Below are positions 1 through 7,314 of a stretch of DNA of 49,540 nucleotides, one piece after another. Origin of the DNA: Crenarchaeota archaeon SCGC AAA471-B05 (GTDB lineage: Archaea; Thermoproteota; Thermoprotei; Gearchaeales; Gearchaeaceae). The stretch's first letter is position 1; every line of letters begins with the position of its first letter. The stretch is from assembly GCA_000380705.1 (NCBI GenBank), contig AQYM01000028.1, forward strand, positions 41,062 to 90,601. Direction: 5' to 3'. The notes beneath the pieces were generated by a model. The model was not told the origin of the DNA and searched no databases. It saw nothing but the letters and a program-made list of their open reading frames with translations. Made by a program: the position numbers and the translations under genes.

Positions 1-2
1 AA

Positions 3-540
3 ATTATAATGGAGAAGTTTGGGAGAATAGATTATTTAATCAACTTAGCAGGATATCATTTGGATTTACAATTATGGAAGAAAAAAGTTCATGAAATATC
101 TGAAGAAGAAATAATACGAATAATGAATGTGGATTTTTTTTGGCACATTTAGACTAGTTAAAGAATGTCTTCCTGTGATGATGAAACAAAGAAAAGGTGT
201 TATAATTAATATATCTTCTATACCTTCGATAAGCGGAGATTTGGAAGGAACAGCTTATTCATTAGCTAAATCATTATGTATAATATTAACAAAGAATTTA
301 GCTAGACAATATGGAATTTACAACATTAGAGCTTACACTATCGCTTTAGGTAGTATAAAAACTAGATCTACTTATTATCTTTTATCTAAAAAGGAAAGAA
401 AAAAATTAGCCTTAGAAACTTCTTTAAAAAGGTGGGGTGAACCTATTGAAATAGCAAAACTTATTTCTTCATTAATAAGCGAAAGTTTTTCCTTTGTTAC
501 AGGGCAAACAATAATAGCTGACGGAGGTGTCTTAATGTGA
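3..540 (+). pseudogene. Short-chain dehydrogenase/reductase, 5'-partial, with a T8 frameshift
   Basis: An SDR-family NAD(P)-dependent oxidoreductase whose Rossmann start lies left of the window. From position 3 the frame reads FGRIDYLINLAG, the NNAG-type element that follows the cofactor fold, and continues to NVDFF. At 134-141 there are eight T where seven would keep the frame; the first frame then ends at a TAG just downstream, while the frame from 127 continues with GTFRLVKECLP. The second part holds the catalytic Ser (INISSIPSISG) and the YxxxK pair (AYSLAKS), and ends in the usual FVTGQTIIADGGV. Read across the T run the protein is a normal SDR. The extra T may be a real mutation, a homopolymer sequencing error or a slippery site. 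The substrate cannot be told. It overlaps the Nudix gene by 4 bases. Confidence 0.75.
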
Positions 541-992
541 TAAAGAAAGAGAGATCGGCAGGAATTATAGTGTTTAAGAAGGAAAACAGTGAAATTTATT
601 ACCTATTATTGAGAGCAAAATTTAAAAGCGAATATTGGGAATTTCCTAAGGGATTAATTGAAGAAAAAGATAAAAATCCCTTAGAAGCAGCTAAAAGAGA
701 GGTATGGGAAGAAACTGGAATTAGAGAACTTAAATTTATTAAAAACTTTATAGAGAAAATTAGCTACTTTTATAAAAGAAATAATGAATTGGTTAATAAG
801 GAAGTAACATATTTTCTTGCAGAATGTTTAAATGAACAAGTTAACATTTCTAAGGAGCATGTCGAATATAAATGGGTAAGATATGAAGAAGCTAGAAAAA
901 TGTTACGCGAAAAATTAAGGGAAGTTTTGGATAAGGCTAATAGTTATATTAAAAGGCATCAAAAAGAATCAACTTTATTTGATTTTAAGTAA
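537..992 (+). CDS. Nudix hydrolase, Ap4A-pyrophosphatase-like
   Basis: A 151-residue Nudix protein, probably hydrolysing dinucleoside polyphosphates or another nucleoside-diphosphate-X compound in the cytoplasm. The Nudix box lies at residues 39-62: WEFPKG, then NPLEAAKREVWEETGI with the REVWEE metal-binding core. The loop between the first Gly and the REVWEE core is one residue longer than the textbook GX5EX7REUXEEXGU spacing, so the first Glu of the box is not in the strict place; acidic residues sit nearby. Start is GTG at 537, inside the stop of the SDR gene (GTGA overlap), with GGAGGTG a few bases upstream acting as a possible Shine-Dalgarno site. The two genes look translationally coupled. 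Family assignment is firm, substrate is inferred. Confidence 0.85.
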   Translation: MIKKERSAGIIVFKKENSEIYYLLLRAKFKSEYWEFPKGLIEEKDKNPLEAAKREVWEETGIRELKFIKNFIEKISYFYKRNNELVNKEVTYFLAECLNEQVNISKEHVEYKWVRYEEARKMLREKLREVLDKANSYIKRHQKESTLFDFK

Positions 993-1091
993 ATTTTGAT
1001 TTGTTTTCCATTCCATATATATACTAGATATTAAGACTTTTATAAAGAAAAATTTTAAAATAAACTACTATAATAAATAAATAAGTTATTA

Positions 1092-1167
1092 GCCCCCGTA
1101 GTTTAGCCCGGATAAGAATACTGGCCTTTCGAGCCAGGGATCCCGGGTTCAAATCCCGGCGGGGGCA
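1092..1167 (+). tRNA. tRNA-Glu (anticodon UUC)
   Basis: The acceptor stem GCCCCCG (1092-1098) pairs perfectly with CGGGGGC (1160-1166). The anticodon stem CTGGC/GCCAG encloses CTTTCGA, giving TTC at 1128-1130. The T arm is CCGGG-TTCAAAT-CCCGG. The discriminator is A1167 and CCA is not encoded. There is no intron. A TATA-like AATTTTAAAATAAA begins near 1051, about 30 bases before the likely start of the transcript. Confidence 0.97.
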
Positions 1168-1210
1168 TAAAATTATGATAGAAGAAAAATAAGCATTATA
1201 GATACGAAAA

Positions 1211-1219
1211 TTTAAATTT
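1211..1219 (+). promoter_or_regulatory. TATA-like box for the RNA between the tRNA-Glu genes
   Basis: TTTAAATTT sits about 28 bases before the start of the structured segment that follows. The spacing fits an archaeal TATA box driving an RNA that begins near 1240. No comparable box is seen between that RNA and the second tRNA, so both may come from this promoter. Confidence 0.5.
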
Positions 1220-1239
1220 ATTTTATTAATTTTTATAGT

Positions 1240-1357
1240 AGTAAAGCATAATCGGATATACTGATGAAGATGCTGACTGAACGGGAGAGTCAATCCTCAA
1301 TGACCCCCACTGAGGGATAAAGTTATGAACCGATGAAATATGCTAAACGTTGGTGGG
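1240..1357 (+). ncRNA. Candidate structured non-coding RNA between two tRNA-Glu genes
   Basis: No ORF explains this segment and it folds well by hand. Outer helix: 1245-1250 (AGCATA) with 1339-1344 (TATGCT), a GAAA bulge at 1335-1338, 1251-1255 (ATCGG) with 1330-1334 (CCGAT), a GAA bulge, then 1256-1262 (ATATACT, one T bulged) with 1321-1326 (AGTTAT). Inside are two hairpins: 1274-1278/1288-1292 (TGACT/AGTCA), loop GAACGGGAG; and 1295-1299/1311-1315 (CCTCA/TGAGG), loop ATGACCCCCAC. GGG in the first loop can pair with CCC in the second, making a three-way junction with kissing loops. A downstream GTGGG (1353-1357) could instead pair with CCCAC. I do not recognise the family. It may be a guide RNA (a C-box-like TGATGA is at 1262-1267), a leader of the second tRNA, or something new. 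Ends are approximate. Confidence 0.5.
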
Positions 1358-1370
1358 AAAAAAGAAAAAT

Positions 1371-1446
1371 GCCTCGGTAGTTTAGCCTGGTTAAGAATGT
1401 AGGCCTCTCAAGCCTAAGATCCCGGGTTCAAATCCCGGCCGAGGCA
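1371..1446 (+). tRNA. tRNA-Glu (anticodon CUC)
   Basis: Acceptor stem GCCTCGG (1371-1377) with CCGAGGC (1439-1445), anticodon stem TAGGC/GCCTA around CTCTCAA, giving CTC at 1407-1409. The T arm is identical to that of the first tRNA-Glu. Discriminator A1446, CCA not encoded, no intron. Only about 13 bases separate it from the end of the structured RNA and no TATA box is visible there, so it may be processed from a joint precursor. Confidence 0.97.
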
Positions 1447-1484
1447 TAAATTTTTTATATTTCAAATTTAAGTTGTATTATTAA

Positions 1485-1868
1485 ATGGTTATAAAGCATT
1501 CAAACGACTTAGTTAAACCTACAGGCGGAAGGAAAGGTAGTAGTAGAAAAACCAGGCGATATGAATTAGGAGGATTTCCTGTATTAACTACATTAGGTGA
1601 AAGAGTAATAAAAAAGGAAAGAGTATATGGAGGAAATATTAAGATTAAATTGGTAAAGGATAAATTTGCTAATGTTTATGACCCAAAAACAGGTAAAGTA
1701 CAAAAAGTAGAAATACTAGACGTAGTTAAGAATCCAGCTAACGTAGATTATGATAGAAGGAAAATAATTACAAAAGGAACAATAATAAGAACAAAATTAG
1801 GTGAGGCTATTGTAACTTCCAGACCTGGCCAGGACGGAATAATAAACGCAAAACTGATCGTTAAATGA
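1485..1868 (+). CDS. rps8e: Small ribosomal subunit protein eS8
   Basis: Ribosomal protein S8e of the archaeal/eukaryotic 30S/40S subunit, 127 residues, the normal length for the archaeal form. Typical traits are the basic N-terminus with KPTGGRKGSSRKTRRYELGG and the conserved GTIIRTKLGEAIVTSRPGQ-type C-terminal segment. ATG at 1485 follows a TTTTATATT box at about 1453-1461 by roughly 26 bases, which fits a leaderless mRNA. It heads a run of genes on the same strand (srp19, gar1, tfb, TFE-beta), with a 24-base gap to srp19. Confidence 0.95.
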   Translation: MVIKHSNDLVKPTGGRKGSSRKTRRYELGGFPVLTTLGERVIKKERVYGGNIKIKLVKDKFANVYDPKTGKVQKVEILDVVKNPANVDYDRRKIITKGTIIRTKLGEAIVTSRPGQDGIINAKLIVK

Positions 1869-1892
1869 AAATTAACTCATCGTCGACAATAA

Positions 1893-2186
1893 ATGAAAAA
1901 AAAGCGCGACTATTACGTAATTTGGCCAGCTTATTTTGAAATTTCCAAAAAAAGAAGGGAAGGAAGAAGAGTTAATTTGAAATTTGCAATAGATAGGGTT
2001 AAATTATCAGAAATACTTATTGCAGCAGAAAAATTAGGTTATAAAGCTGAAATACTACAAGATAAAGCTTATCCTAGATGTTGGTGGGAAAAAGGATGTG
2101 TAATAATTTATTCCAAAAAAGATAAAAAAAATGACCTTTTAAGAAAATTAGCTATAATGATAAAAGAACTTAGAAGAATTAAATAA
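1893..2186 (+). CDS. srp19: Signal recognition particle 19 kDa protein
   Basis: SRP19 binds the distal helices of archaeal 7S RNA and primes it for SRP54 during co-translational targeting. The 97-residue protein has the family features in order: YYVIWPAYFE near the N-terminus (residues 7-16), the RREGRRV RNA-binding stretch, and KAYPRCWWEKGCVII in the middle, followed by a basic C-terminal helix. The length is right for archaea. It follows rps8e by 24 bases and precedes gar1, an order compatible with co-transcription of RNP components. Confidence 0.93.
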   Translation: MKKKRDYYVIWPAYFEISKKRREGRRVNLKFAIDRVKLSEILIAAEKLGYKAEILQDKAYPRCWWEKGCVIIYSKKDKKNDLLRKLAIMIKELRRIK

Positions 2187-2257
2187 AGTTTTTCAATACT
2201 TTCCTTAAAGACGAAAGGTTTTTATATTTAAATTTAGTAGAAAAATATCGACTTCTT

Positions 2258-2482
2258 ATGAAACTAATTGGTGTTGTTTCCCACATAAGCAAAAGTAAAA
2301 AAATAATAGTTAAAGCTGAAAATATACCTAAGTTAAATTCAGAAACATTTACAGAAGAAAAGGAGCCTATAGGAATTGTTATAGATATAATGGGGCCTGT
2401 AAATAACCCATACATATCAATAAAGCCTTTCATTAAAGAGAATCTTGAAAGATTTTTAAATAAAAAAGTTTACGTAAAATGA
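2258..2482 (+). CDS. gar1: H/ACA RNP component Gar1
   Basis: Gar1 contacts Cbf5 and aids substrate turnover in H/ACA-guided pseudouridylation. The 74-residue protein is a single small beta-barrel: LIGVVSHISKSKKIIVKAE, then EPIGIVIDIMGPVNNPYISI, the pattern of Gar1/Naf1 cores. No glycine/arginine tails are present, as is usual in archaea. A TATA-like TTATATTTAAAT at about 2222-2233 lies some 30 bases before the ATG, so this may be the true head of the gar1-tfb-TFE-beta unit. The last 4 bases overlap tfb (ATGA). Confidence 0.9.
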   Translation: MKLIGVVSHISKSKKIIVKAENIPKLNSETFTEEKEPIGIVIDIMGPVNNPYISIKPFIKENLERFLNKKVYVK

Positions 2483-3366
2483 TAAATACATTACCGCCTA
2501 ACATTTCTTGTAATAGTTGCAAAAACTCGGAGGTCGTTAAGGATCCAGTAACAGCTTCATATATATGTAAAAATTGTGGAACAGTTTTGCAAAATAAAAG
2601 CATAGATTTTGGCAGGGAATGGAGAATATTCTTTGAAGAAGAAAACCAAAGAGCAAGAACAGGAGCACCAATAACATTTGCTTTACATGATAAAGGAGTT
2701 AGTTCAGAAATTGTTGCTTATAACAATTATACAATACTTCAAAAAAGAACCAAAGTTTTGACAAGTGAGGAAAGAAGATTATATCATTCGTTTGAATTAT
2801 TAGATAGAATAGCTTCAAAATATAACTTAAATAAAGAAGTAATTGAGACGTGTGCAATTATTTATAGAAAAACTATGAAAAATAATCTAATTAAGGGTAA
2901 ATCGATTAAAGGAACTTTAGGTGTGGCTCTTTATTTTGCTTGCAAAATTCATGACATACCTATGACAATTAAGGAAATTTCAAGCATGTTAAATGTTGAT
3001 AAAAAAGAAATTTCAAAATGTTATAAATTTGTTTTAGATATATTAAAAGAAGAAAAAGAATTAATTAATAAAATTAAAATAAATAATCCTAAAATATACA
3101 TCGAAGAGATTGTCAAGGCTTTAAAATTAGATTATAAAATAGAAAAACAAGCTCTAAAAATATTAGAAGAAGCTACCAAAAACGGATTATGCTCTGGCAA
3201 ATCCCCTAAAAGTCTAGCTGCAGCAGCTGTTTATTTAGCTTGTATAATGACTAATAATAAGAAAACACAAAAAGAAATAGCTAACTTTACACAAATTTCT
3301 GAAGTAACTTTAAGAAATAGATGTAAAGAACTTATTAAGGGGGTAGATGTAGAAATAATATTGTGA
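2479..3366 (+). CDS. tfb: Transcription initiation factor B (TFIIB homologue)
   Basis: TFB bridges TBP-bound promoter DNA and RNA polymerase. The 295-residue protein has an N-terminal zinc ribbon with C11, C14, C30 and C33 (CNSC...CKNC), a linker (FGREWRIFFEEENQRARTGAP) that resembles the B-reader/B-linker region, and two cyclin-like repeats starting near residues 105 and 200. The second repeat has SGKSPKSLAAAAVYLA, a hallmark of TFB core repeats. It starts on ATG inside the gar1 stop and its own stop overlaps the next gene by 4 bases. The tight link with TFE-beta puts two initiation factors in one transcript. Whether other TFB copies exist elsewhere cannot be seen here. Confidence 0.95.
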   Translation: MINTLPPNISCNSCKNSEVVKDPVTASYICKNCGTVLQNKSIDFGREWRIFFEEENQRARTGAPITFALHDKGVSSEIVAYNNYTILQKRTKVLTSEERRLYHSFELLDRIASKYNLNKEVIETCAIIYRKTMKNNLIKGKSIKGTLGVALYFACKIHDIPMTIKEISSMLNVDKKEISKCYKFVLDILKEEKELINKIKINNPKIYIEEIVKALKLDYKIEKQALKILEEATKNGLCSGKSPKSLAAAAVYLACIMTNNKKTQKEIANFTQISEVTLRNRCKELIKGVDVEIIL

Positions 3367-3731
3367 AAAAGGAAAAAGGAAAAATAAACGAGAATCAAAT
3401 TCGCGAAAAAATTTTGGAAAAAATAAGGAAGGAAAAATCTATTTCGCAAAAAGAGTTATGGAAAAAACTTAAGCTTAAAAGCGAAATAGGTACACGTATT
3501 TTGCTTAAGTTAATAAGAGAAGGAAAAATTGAAAGAAATGTGAAATATGTTAATGGTAAAAAAATTTATTTTTTGAGTTTACCAACGCCTAAAATTAAAG
3601 TTATTCCTTTAAATGGAATTGAAGATACAGTTTGTTTTTCTTGCCCTGATATTAATATTTGTAGCGAAGAAGGTGAGTTAAATCCGATATCTTGTAGCAA
3701 AATGTCAAATTGGCTTGAGAGCGATATTTAA
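3363..3731 (+). CDS. Transcription initiation factor E beta subunit (RPC39-like, Fe-S)
   Basis: I read this 122-residue protein as crenarchaeal TFE-beta, the partner of TFE-alpha that helps open the promoter and is related to the hRPC39 subunit of RNA polymerase III. Residues about 10-70 form a winged helix (ISQKELWKKLKLKSEIGTRIL, then a basic wing with NGKKIYFL). The C-terminal part has four cysteines, C91, C94, C100 and C111 (CFSCPDINIC...SC), with the spacing expected for the cubane cluster of this family, followed by a final SNWL motif. It starts with GTG in the tfb stop codon (4-base overlap). A plain winged-helix DNA-binding protein is the alternative, but the cysteines and the link to tfb argue for TFE-beta. 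Confidence 0.8.
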   Translation: MKKEKGKINENQIREKILEKIRKEKSISQKELWKKLKLKSEIGTRILLKLIREGKIERNVKYVNGKKIYFLSLPTPKIKVIPLNGIEDTVCFSCPDINICSEEGELNPISCSKMSNWLESDI

Positions 3732-3755
3732 ATTAAAAACTTTAATTTTGTTATA

Positions 3756-4826
3756 ATGGATATCGAAACAAAAATCGAATTAATCAAGAAATCCCCCACT
3801 GAAGAAATAGTTACTGAAGAGGAATTAAGAGAATTGTTAAAAATAGAAGAGCACCCCAAACATTACATAGGCTTTGAAATTTCTGGCTTATTGCATCTTG
3901 GAACTTTGATAATCTGTGGAGACAAAATTAACGATCTAATCCAAGCAGGTATAGATTGTACGGTTTATTTAGCTGATTGGCATAGTTTTATTAATAAAAA
4001 ATTAGGTGAGAAGTGGGATAATATAATTAAGGCTTCTAAATATTATGAAGAAGCATTCAAGTTCTATTGTCCTGGAGTTAAAATTGTTTTAGGAAGTGAT
4101 TTTTATTACAATAATAACGAATACTGGAAAGATTTGGTTAAATTTTCTTCTAAGGTAAATCTCACACGTATAACTAGGTGTATATCTATAATGGGAAGAA
4201 GTGAAAAGGAAAATTTAAGTTTTGCACAATATATTTATCCTGCTATGCAAGCTGTTGATGTAAAATATTTAGGTCAAGATATAGCACATGGAGGAATGGA
4301 TCAAAGAAAGGTTCATGTTTTGTGTAGAGAAGTTTTTCCTAAATTAGGATGGAAAAAACCTATATTACTACATCATCATTTAATTATGGGATTAGGTGAA
4401 CCTGCAAAAAAAGAATTTAAGGATAAAATTGAACTAGTGGAGGCCTATAAAATGAGTAAATCTAAGCCATGGACCGCAATATTTATTCATGATACAAAGG
4501 AGGAAATCGAAAGAAAAATTTTAAAAGCCTGGTGTCCTGAAAAAACAACGGAAATGAATCCTATACTTGAGATTGTAAAATATATCATATTTAATAAAAG
4601 AAAAAGTTTTGAGGTTGAAAGAGAAAGTAGGTATGGAGGAAAAATTACTTATTATTCTTATTCTGAATTGGAAAAAGATTATATTAATGGCAATTTGCAT
4701 CCTTTGGATTTAAAGAAAAATGTGGCAAGAATATTAAATGAAATACTTGAACCTATAAGAAAGCATTTCGAAACACCTTCTTTAAAAAAGATAGTTGAAG
4801 AAATTAAAAGTTTTGAGCCAAAGTAG
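3756..4826 (+). CDS. tyrS: Tyrosyl-tRNA synthetase
   Basis: Class Ic aminoacyl-tRNA synthetase charging tRNA-Tyr, 356 residues, in the archaeal/eukaryotic size class without the bacterial S4 domain. The HIGH-type motif is HLGT (residues 47-50) after YIGFEISG, the tyrosine/ATP site contains QDIAHGGMDQRK (residues 174-185), and KMSKS is at 232-236. The GGMDQRK sequence separates it from TrpRS. ATG at 3756 is about 27 bases after a GATATTTAAATT box (3723-3733), suggesting its own promoter although it follows TFE-beta closely. It is convergent with apgM. Confidence 0.94.
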   Translation: MDIETKIELIKKSPTEEIVTEEELRELLKIEEHPKHYIGFEISGLLHLGTLIICGDKINDLIQAGIDCTVYLADWHSFINKKLGEKWDNIIKASKYYEEAFKFYCPGVKIVLGSDFYYNNNEYWKDLVKFSSKVNLTRITRCISIMGRSEKENLSFAQYIYPAMQAVDVKYLGQDIAHGGMDQRKVHVLCREVFPKLGWKKPILLHHHLIMGLGEPAKKEFKDKIELVEAYKMSKSKPWTAIFIHDTKEEIERKILKAWCPEKTTEMNPILEIVKYIIFNKRKSFEVERESRYGGKITYYSYSELEKDYINGNLHPLDLKKNVARILNEILEPIRKHFETPSLKKIVEEIKSFEPK

Positions 4827-4920
4827 TCAGTTTATAACAAAATATTAAGATCCCGTCCTTTCTAGGTGAATTAGTTTGATATTTTTTAATAATTTTCCTT
4901 TAGTGAAGAAAGATAAAGCT

Positions 4921-6165
4921 TTAATTCGCTAATAAAATTTTATTAAGAATTTCATATGCATGATCAAGAATTCCGAAAGAACCTTTTAAACATTCTTTTT
5001 CGCTAAACTTAAATATTCCATCAGGTTTAATGCCAGGTTTATAAAATATAAATGGCACTGGATCATCGCTATGAGCTTTTAAATATACAGGAGTTGAATG
5101 ATCACAGCTTATAAAAATTATTAACTTATCTAATTCTAGGTTATTTATTAATTGACCAAAGAAGTAAGTATCTATTTCTTCTAGGGTTTTAACTTTAATT
5201 TCAAGATCTCCATCATGGGCTGGTTCATCTGGACCCTTGATATGAACATAAATAAACTCATAGCTATTAAGAAGATTTAGGATTAAATTAACTTTGGCTT
5301 TGTAATTTTCAGGATTTTTAATATATTCCATTTTATAACTTTCTATTCCTATTACTTTAGCAACACCAACTTCAACAGGCATTTCTGCTATTGCTGCTGC
5401 GCTTAAATTATACTTATCCTTAAATTTTTGGATATTAGGCATCGAAGAACCTGCATCCCGTAAAAGCAGAATATTAGCTGGTAACAATCCTTTTTTCTTT
5501 CTTTCCAAATTTATTTTGCTATTCTCCAAAACTTTTCTTGATTCGATGAAAAACTTATTGACAAGTTCAGCAGATATTCGTGATTCTTCATCAAATGCTT
5601 CACATAATTTAATTCTTTTATCAATAATTGCAGTAGCATGAACCACACTGCCTTTTCTAATATATGCAGGATCCAAGTTACTTATGTTTGAACCTAATTT
5701 TTTATCCTTTTTCTTAATAACCAATACACATCTATGTCCTATTGTATGTATAAGTTCATAATCGTAACCAATATTAACCTTAGATTTAATTTCTTTAACA
5801 AGTTCCCTTGCTTCAGAATCAGAAAGCGACCTCCCAACTCTTCTATCTATAATCTCGTCTCCCACGGCTGTAGCAAAATTGCATCTCAAAGCTAAGTCTC
5901 CTTCACTAATCTCGATTCCGGCACCTAAAGCTTCCAGAAAACCTCTTGCTACGTTTATTTCAAGAGGATTATATCCTAGAAAAGATAGAGCTGCTGCATC
6001 GCTCTCAGGAGAAATCCCCTTACCGATTGTGTAAACTAAACCTGCTTTAGAAATTTTAGCTATTTTTGATAAATTTTCCATTTTTGCTATTTCTAATGCA
6101 GTTCGAGGATAATTTAATCCATCCGAAGCTCCATCTAAAAGTATGAATAATATCTTATGAGTCAT
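4921..6165 (-). CDS. apgM: 2,3-bisphosphoglycerate-independent phosphoglycerate mutase (archaeal type)
   Basis: Interconverts 3- and 2-phosphoglycerate in glycolysis/gluconeogenesis. The 414-residue length is that of the archaeal aPGAM branch of the alkaline phosphatase superfamily. Metal-binding D11 lies in LLDGASDG, the phosphorylated Ser is S55 in ISPESDAAALSFLGYNP, and later metal ligands are in HIKGPDEPAHDG, SCDHSTPVYLKAHSDDPVP and the final LDHAYEIL. ATG at 6165 has a TATA-like ATTAAATTTTT on the minus strand centred near 6194, about 29 bases upstream. It is divergent from egsA across an 81-base gap. Confidence 0.93.
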   Translation of the reverse strand: MTHKILFILLDGASDGLNYPRTALEIAKMENLSKIAKISKAGLVYTIGKGISPESDAAALSFLGYNPLEINVARGFLEALGAGIEISEGDLALRCNFATAVGDEIIDRRVGRSLSDSEARELVKEIKSKVNIGYDYELIHTIGHRCVLVIKKKDKKLGSNISNLDPAYIRKGSVVHATAIIDKRIKLCEAFDEESRISAELVNKFFIESRKVLENSKINLERKKKGLLPANILLLRDAGSSMPNIQKFKDKYNLSAAAIAEMPVEVGVAKVIGIESYKMEYIKNPENYKAKVNLILNLLNSYEFIYVHIKGPDEPAHDGDLEIKVKTLEEIDTYFFGQLINNLELDKLIIFISCDHSTPVYLKAHSDDPVPFIFYKPGIKPDGIFKFSEKECLKGSFGILDHAYEILNKILLAN

Positions 6166-6246
6166 AAATAATCAAATATTTAAGTTAATAAAAATTTAAT
6201 GAGTTCTTATTATAGGTGATAAAAATAGGGCATAAATAAAATAGAA

Positions 6247-7314
6247 TTGCCAAAATACGTTTATACAGGTCCTTCAATCACGTCACAGTTAATCGAAATT
6301 CTCAATTCGGTAGGATTTAATAAAGGTAAAGTGATGATAATTACTGGCTCTAATTTTACAAAAAAAATTGGGCTAGATTTAGTAAAGCCTAAGATTGAAA
6401 GTGAAGGTATTGAAGTTATTAATTTAAGTATTGAAAATTTCGATGATTTAATAAAAAATCTTGAAGATAGGGTGAGTAAAATAAAGCAAAATAACATTAA
6501 GTTATTAATTGGTGTTGGAGGAGGAAAAGTTATTGATTGTACAAAAATTTTATCCTTATTTTCCAATAAACCATATATAAGTTATCCTACAAATTCTTCG
6601 CATGATGGACTTTCATCCCCTACTTTTTCTTTTATAGCTTATTTAAAACTTAAATCAAAGTATAATTTCGAATATAAATTAAGACCTCCCTTGGCAATAA
6701 TAGCTGATACTTCAATAATAATACAAAGCCCAGCCGAATATATTTTTACAGGCATTGGAGATTTATTAGCTAAGATAACCGCTACAAGAGACTGGAGATT
6801 AGCACACTTATTAAAAGGAGAAGAATATAGTGAGTATGCTGCATCAATGGCATTAATGAGCGCAAAAATTATAGAAAAGAATATCAATGTTATAACTAAA
6901 GATAAAGAAAAAGCTGTATCAATAATAATAAAGGCATTAATAGGAAGTGGAATAGCTATAAGTGTAGCTGGGAGTTCAAGACCTGCAAGCGGTTCTGAGC
7001 ATTTATTTAGTCATGCTTTAGATTTATTAGCAGACAAGGAAGGTTTTAAACCTGCAATGCATGGGATACAATGCGGAATTGGTACTATAGTTATGAGTAA
7101 ACTACATAATCTTAATTGGAAAAAAATTAAGAATACTTTAAAGAAAGCAGGTTTACCTACTACTTCAAAAGAATTGCAAATTGAACCTAAATACTTAATT
7201 AAAGCATTAATGATGGCCAATAAGCTCAGGAAAGATAGGTATACTATATTAGGTGATACCGATATAAGTTATAATTCTGCGGAGAAACTTCTAAAAGAAA
7301 CAGAAATTATTTGA
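6247..7314 (+). CDS. egsA: Glycerol-1-phosphate dehydrogenase [NAD(P)+]
   Basis: Makes sn-glycerol-1-phosphate from DHAP, the step that fixes the stereochemistry of archaeal membrane lipids. The 355-residue protein begins LPKYVYTGPS, typical of the family, has the dinucleotide motif GGGKVIDCTK (residues 91-100), the YPTNSSHDGLSSP segment with metal-binding Asp120, and the later Zn-site histidines in SEHLFSHALD and MHGIQCGIGT. The start is TTG at 6247; the upstream frame closes at a TAG (6226-6228) and no ATG or GTG lies between, so TTG is the best choice. Its 3' end overlaps the convergent glycosyltransferase by 8 bases. Together with the HMG-CoA reductase gene downstream it marks archaeal lipid synthesis. 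Confidence 0.93.
   Translation: MPKYVYTGPSITSQLIEILNSVGFNKGKVMIITGSNFTKKIGLDLVKPKIESEGIEVINLSIENFDDLIKNLEDRVSKIKQNNIKLLIGVGGGKVIDCTKILSLFSNKPYISYPTNSSHDGLSSPTFSFIAYLKLKSKYNFEYKLRPPLAIIADTSIIIQSPAEYIFTGIGDLLAKITATRDWRLAHLLKGEEYSEYAASMALMSAKIIEKNINVITKDKEKAVSIIIKALIGSGIAISVAGSSRPASGSEHLFSHALDLLADKEGFKPAMHGIQCGIGTIVMSKLHNLNWKKIKNTLKKAGLPTTSKELQIEPKYLIKALMMANKLRKDRYTILGDTDISYNSAEKLLKETEII

Noticed and set aside
1024..1293. Minus-strand 89-codon ORF.
   Set aside because: It runs antisense through the tRNA-Glu(UUC) gene and the structured RNA and has no family likeness.
1261..1316. Box C/D guide RNA reading (TGATGA and several CTGA motifs).
   Set aside because: The C-box lacks the leading purine, the spacing to the CTGA copies is irregular, and the boxes are about 20 bases from the likely 5' end. 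Kept only as an alternative in the ncRNA entry.
1240..1345. Hammerhead ribozyme: CTGATGA (1261-1267) and GAAA (1335-1338) occur in the right order inside the RNA candidate.
   Set aside because: A type III hammerhead would need a stem I hairpin between the cleavage site (after ATC, 1253) and CTGATGA, but only GGATATA lies there, and stem II does not start directly after CTGATGA. The competing ATCGG/CCGAT pairing is better.
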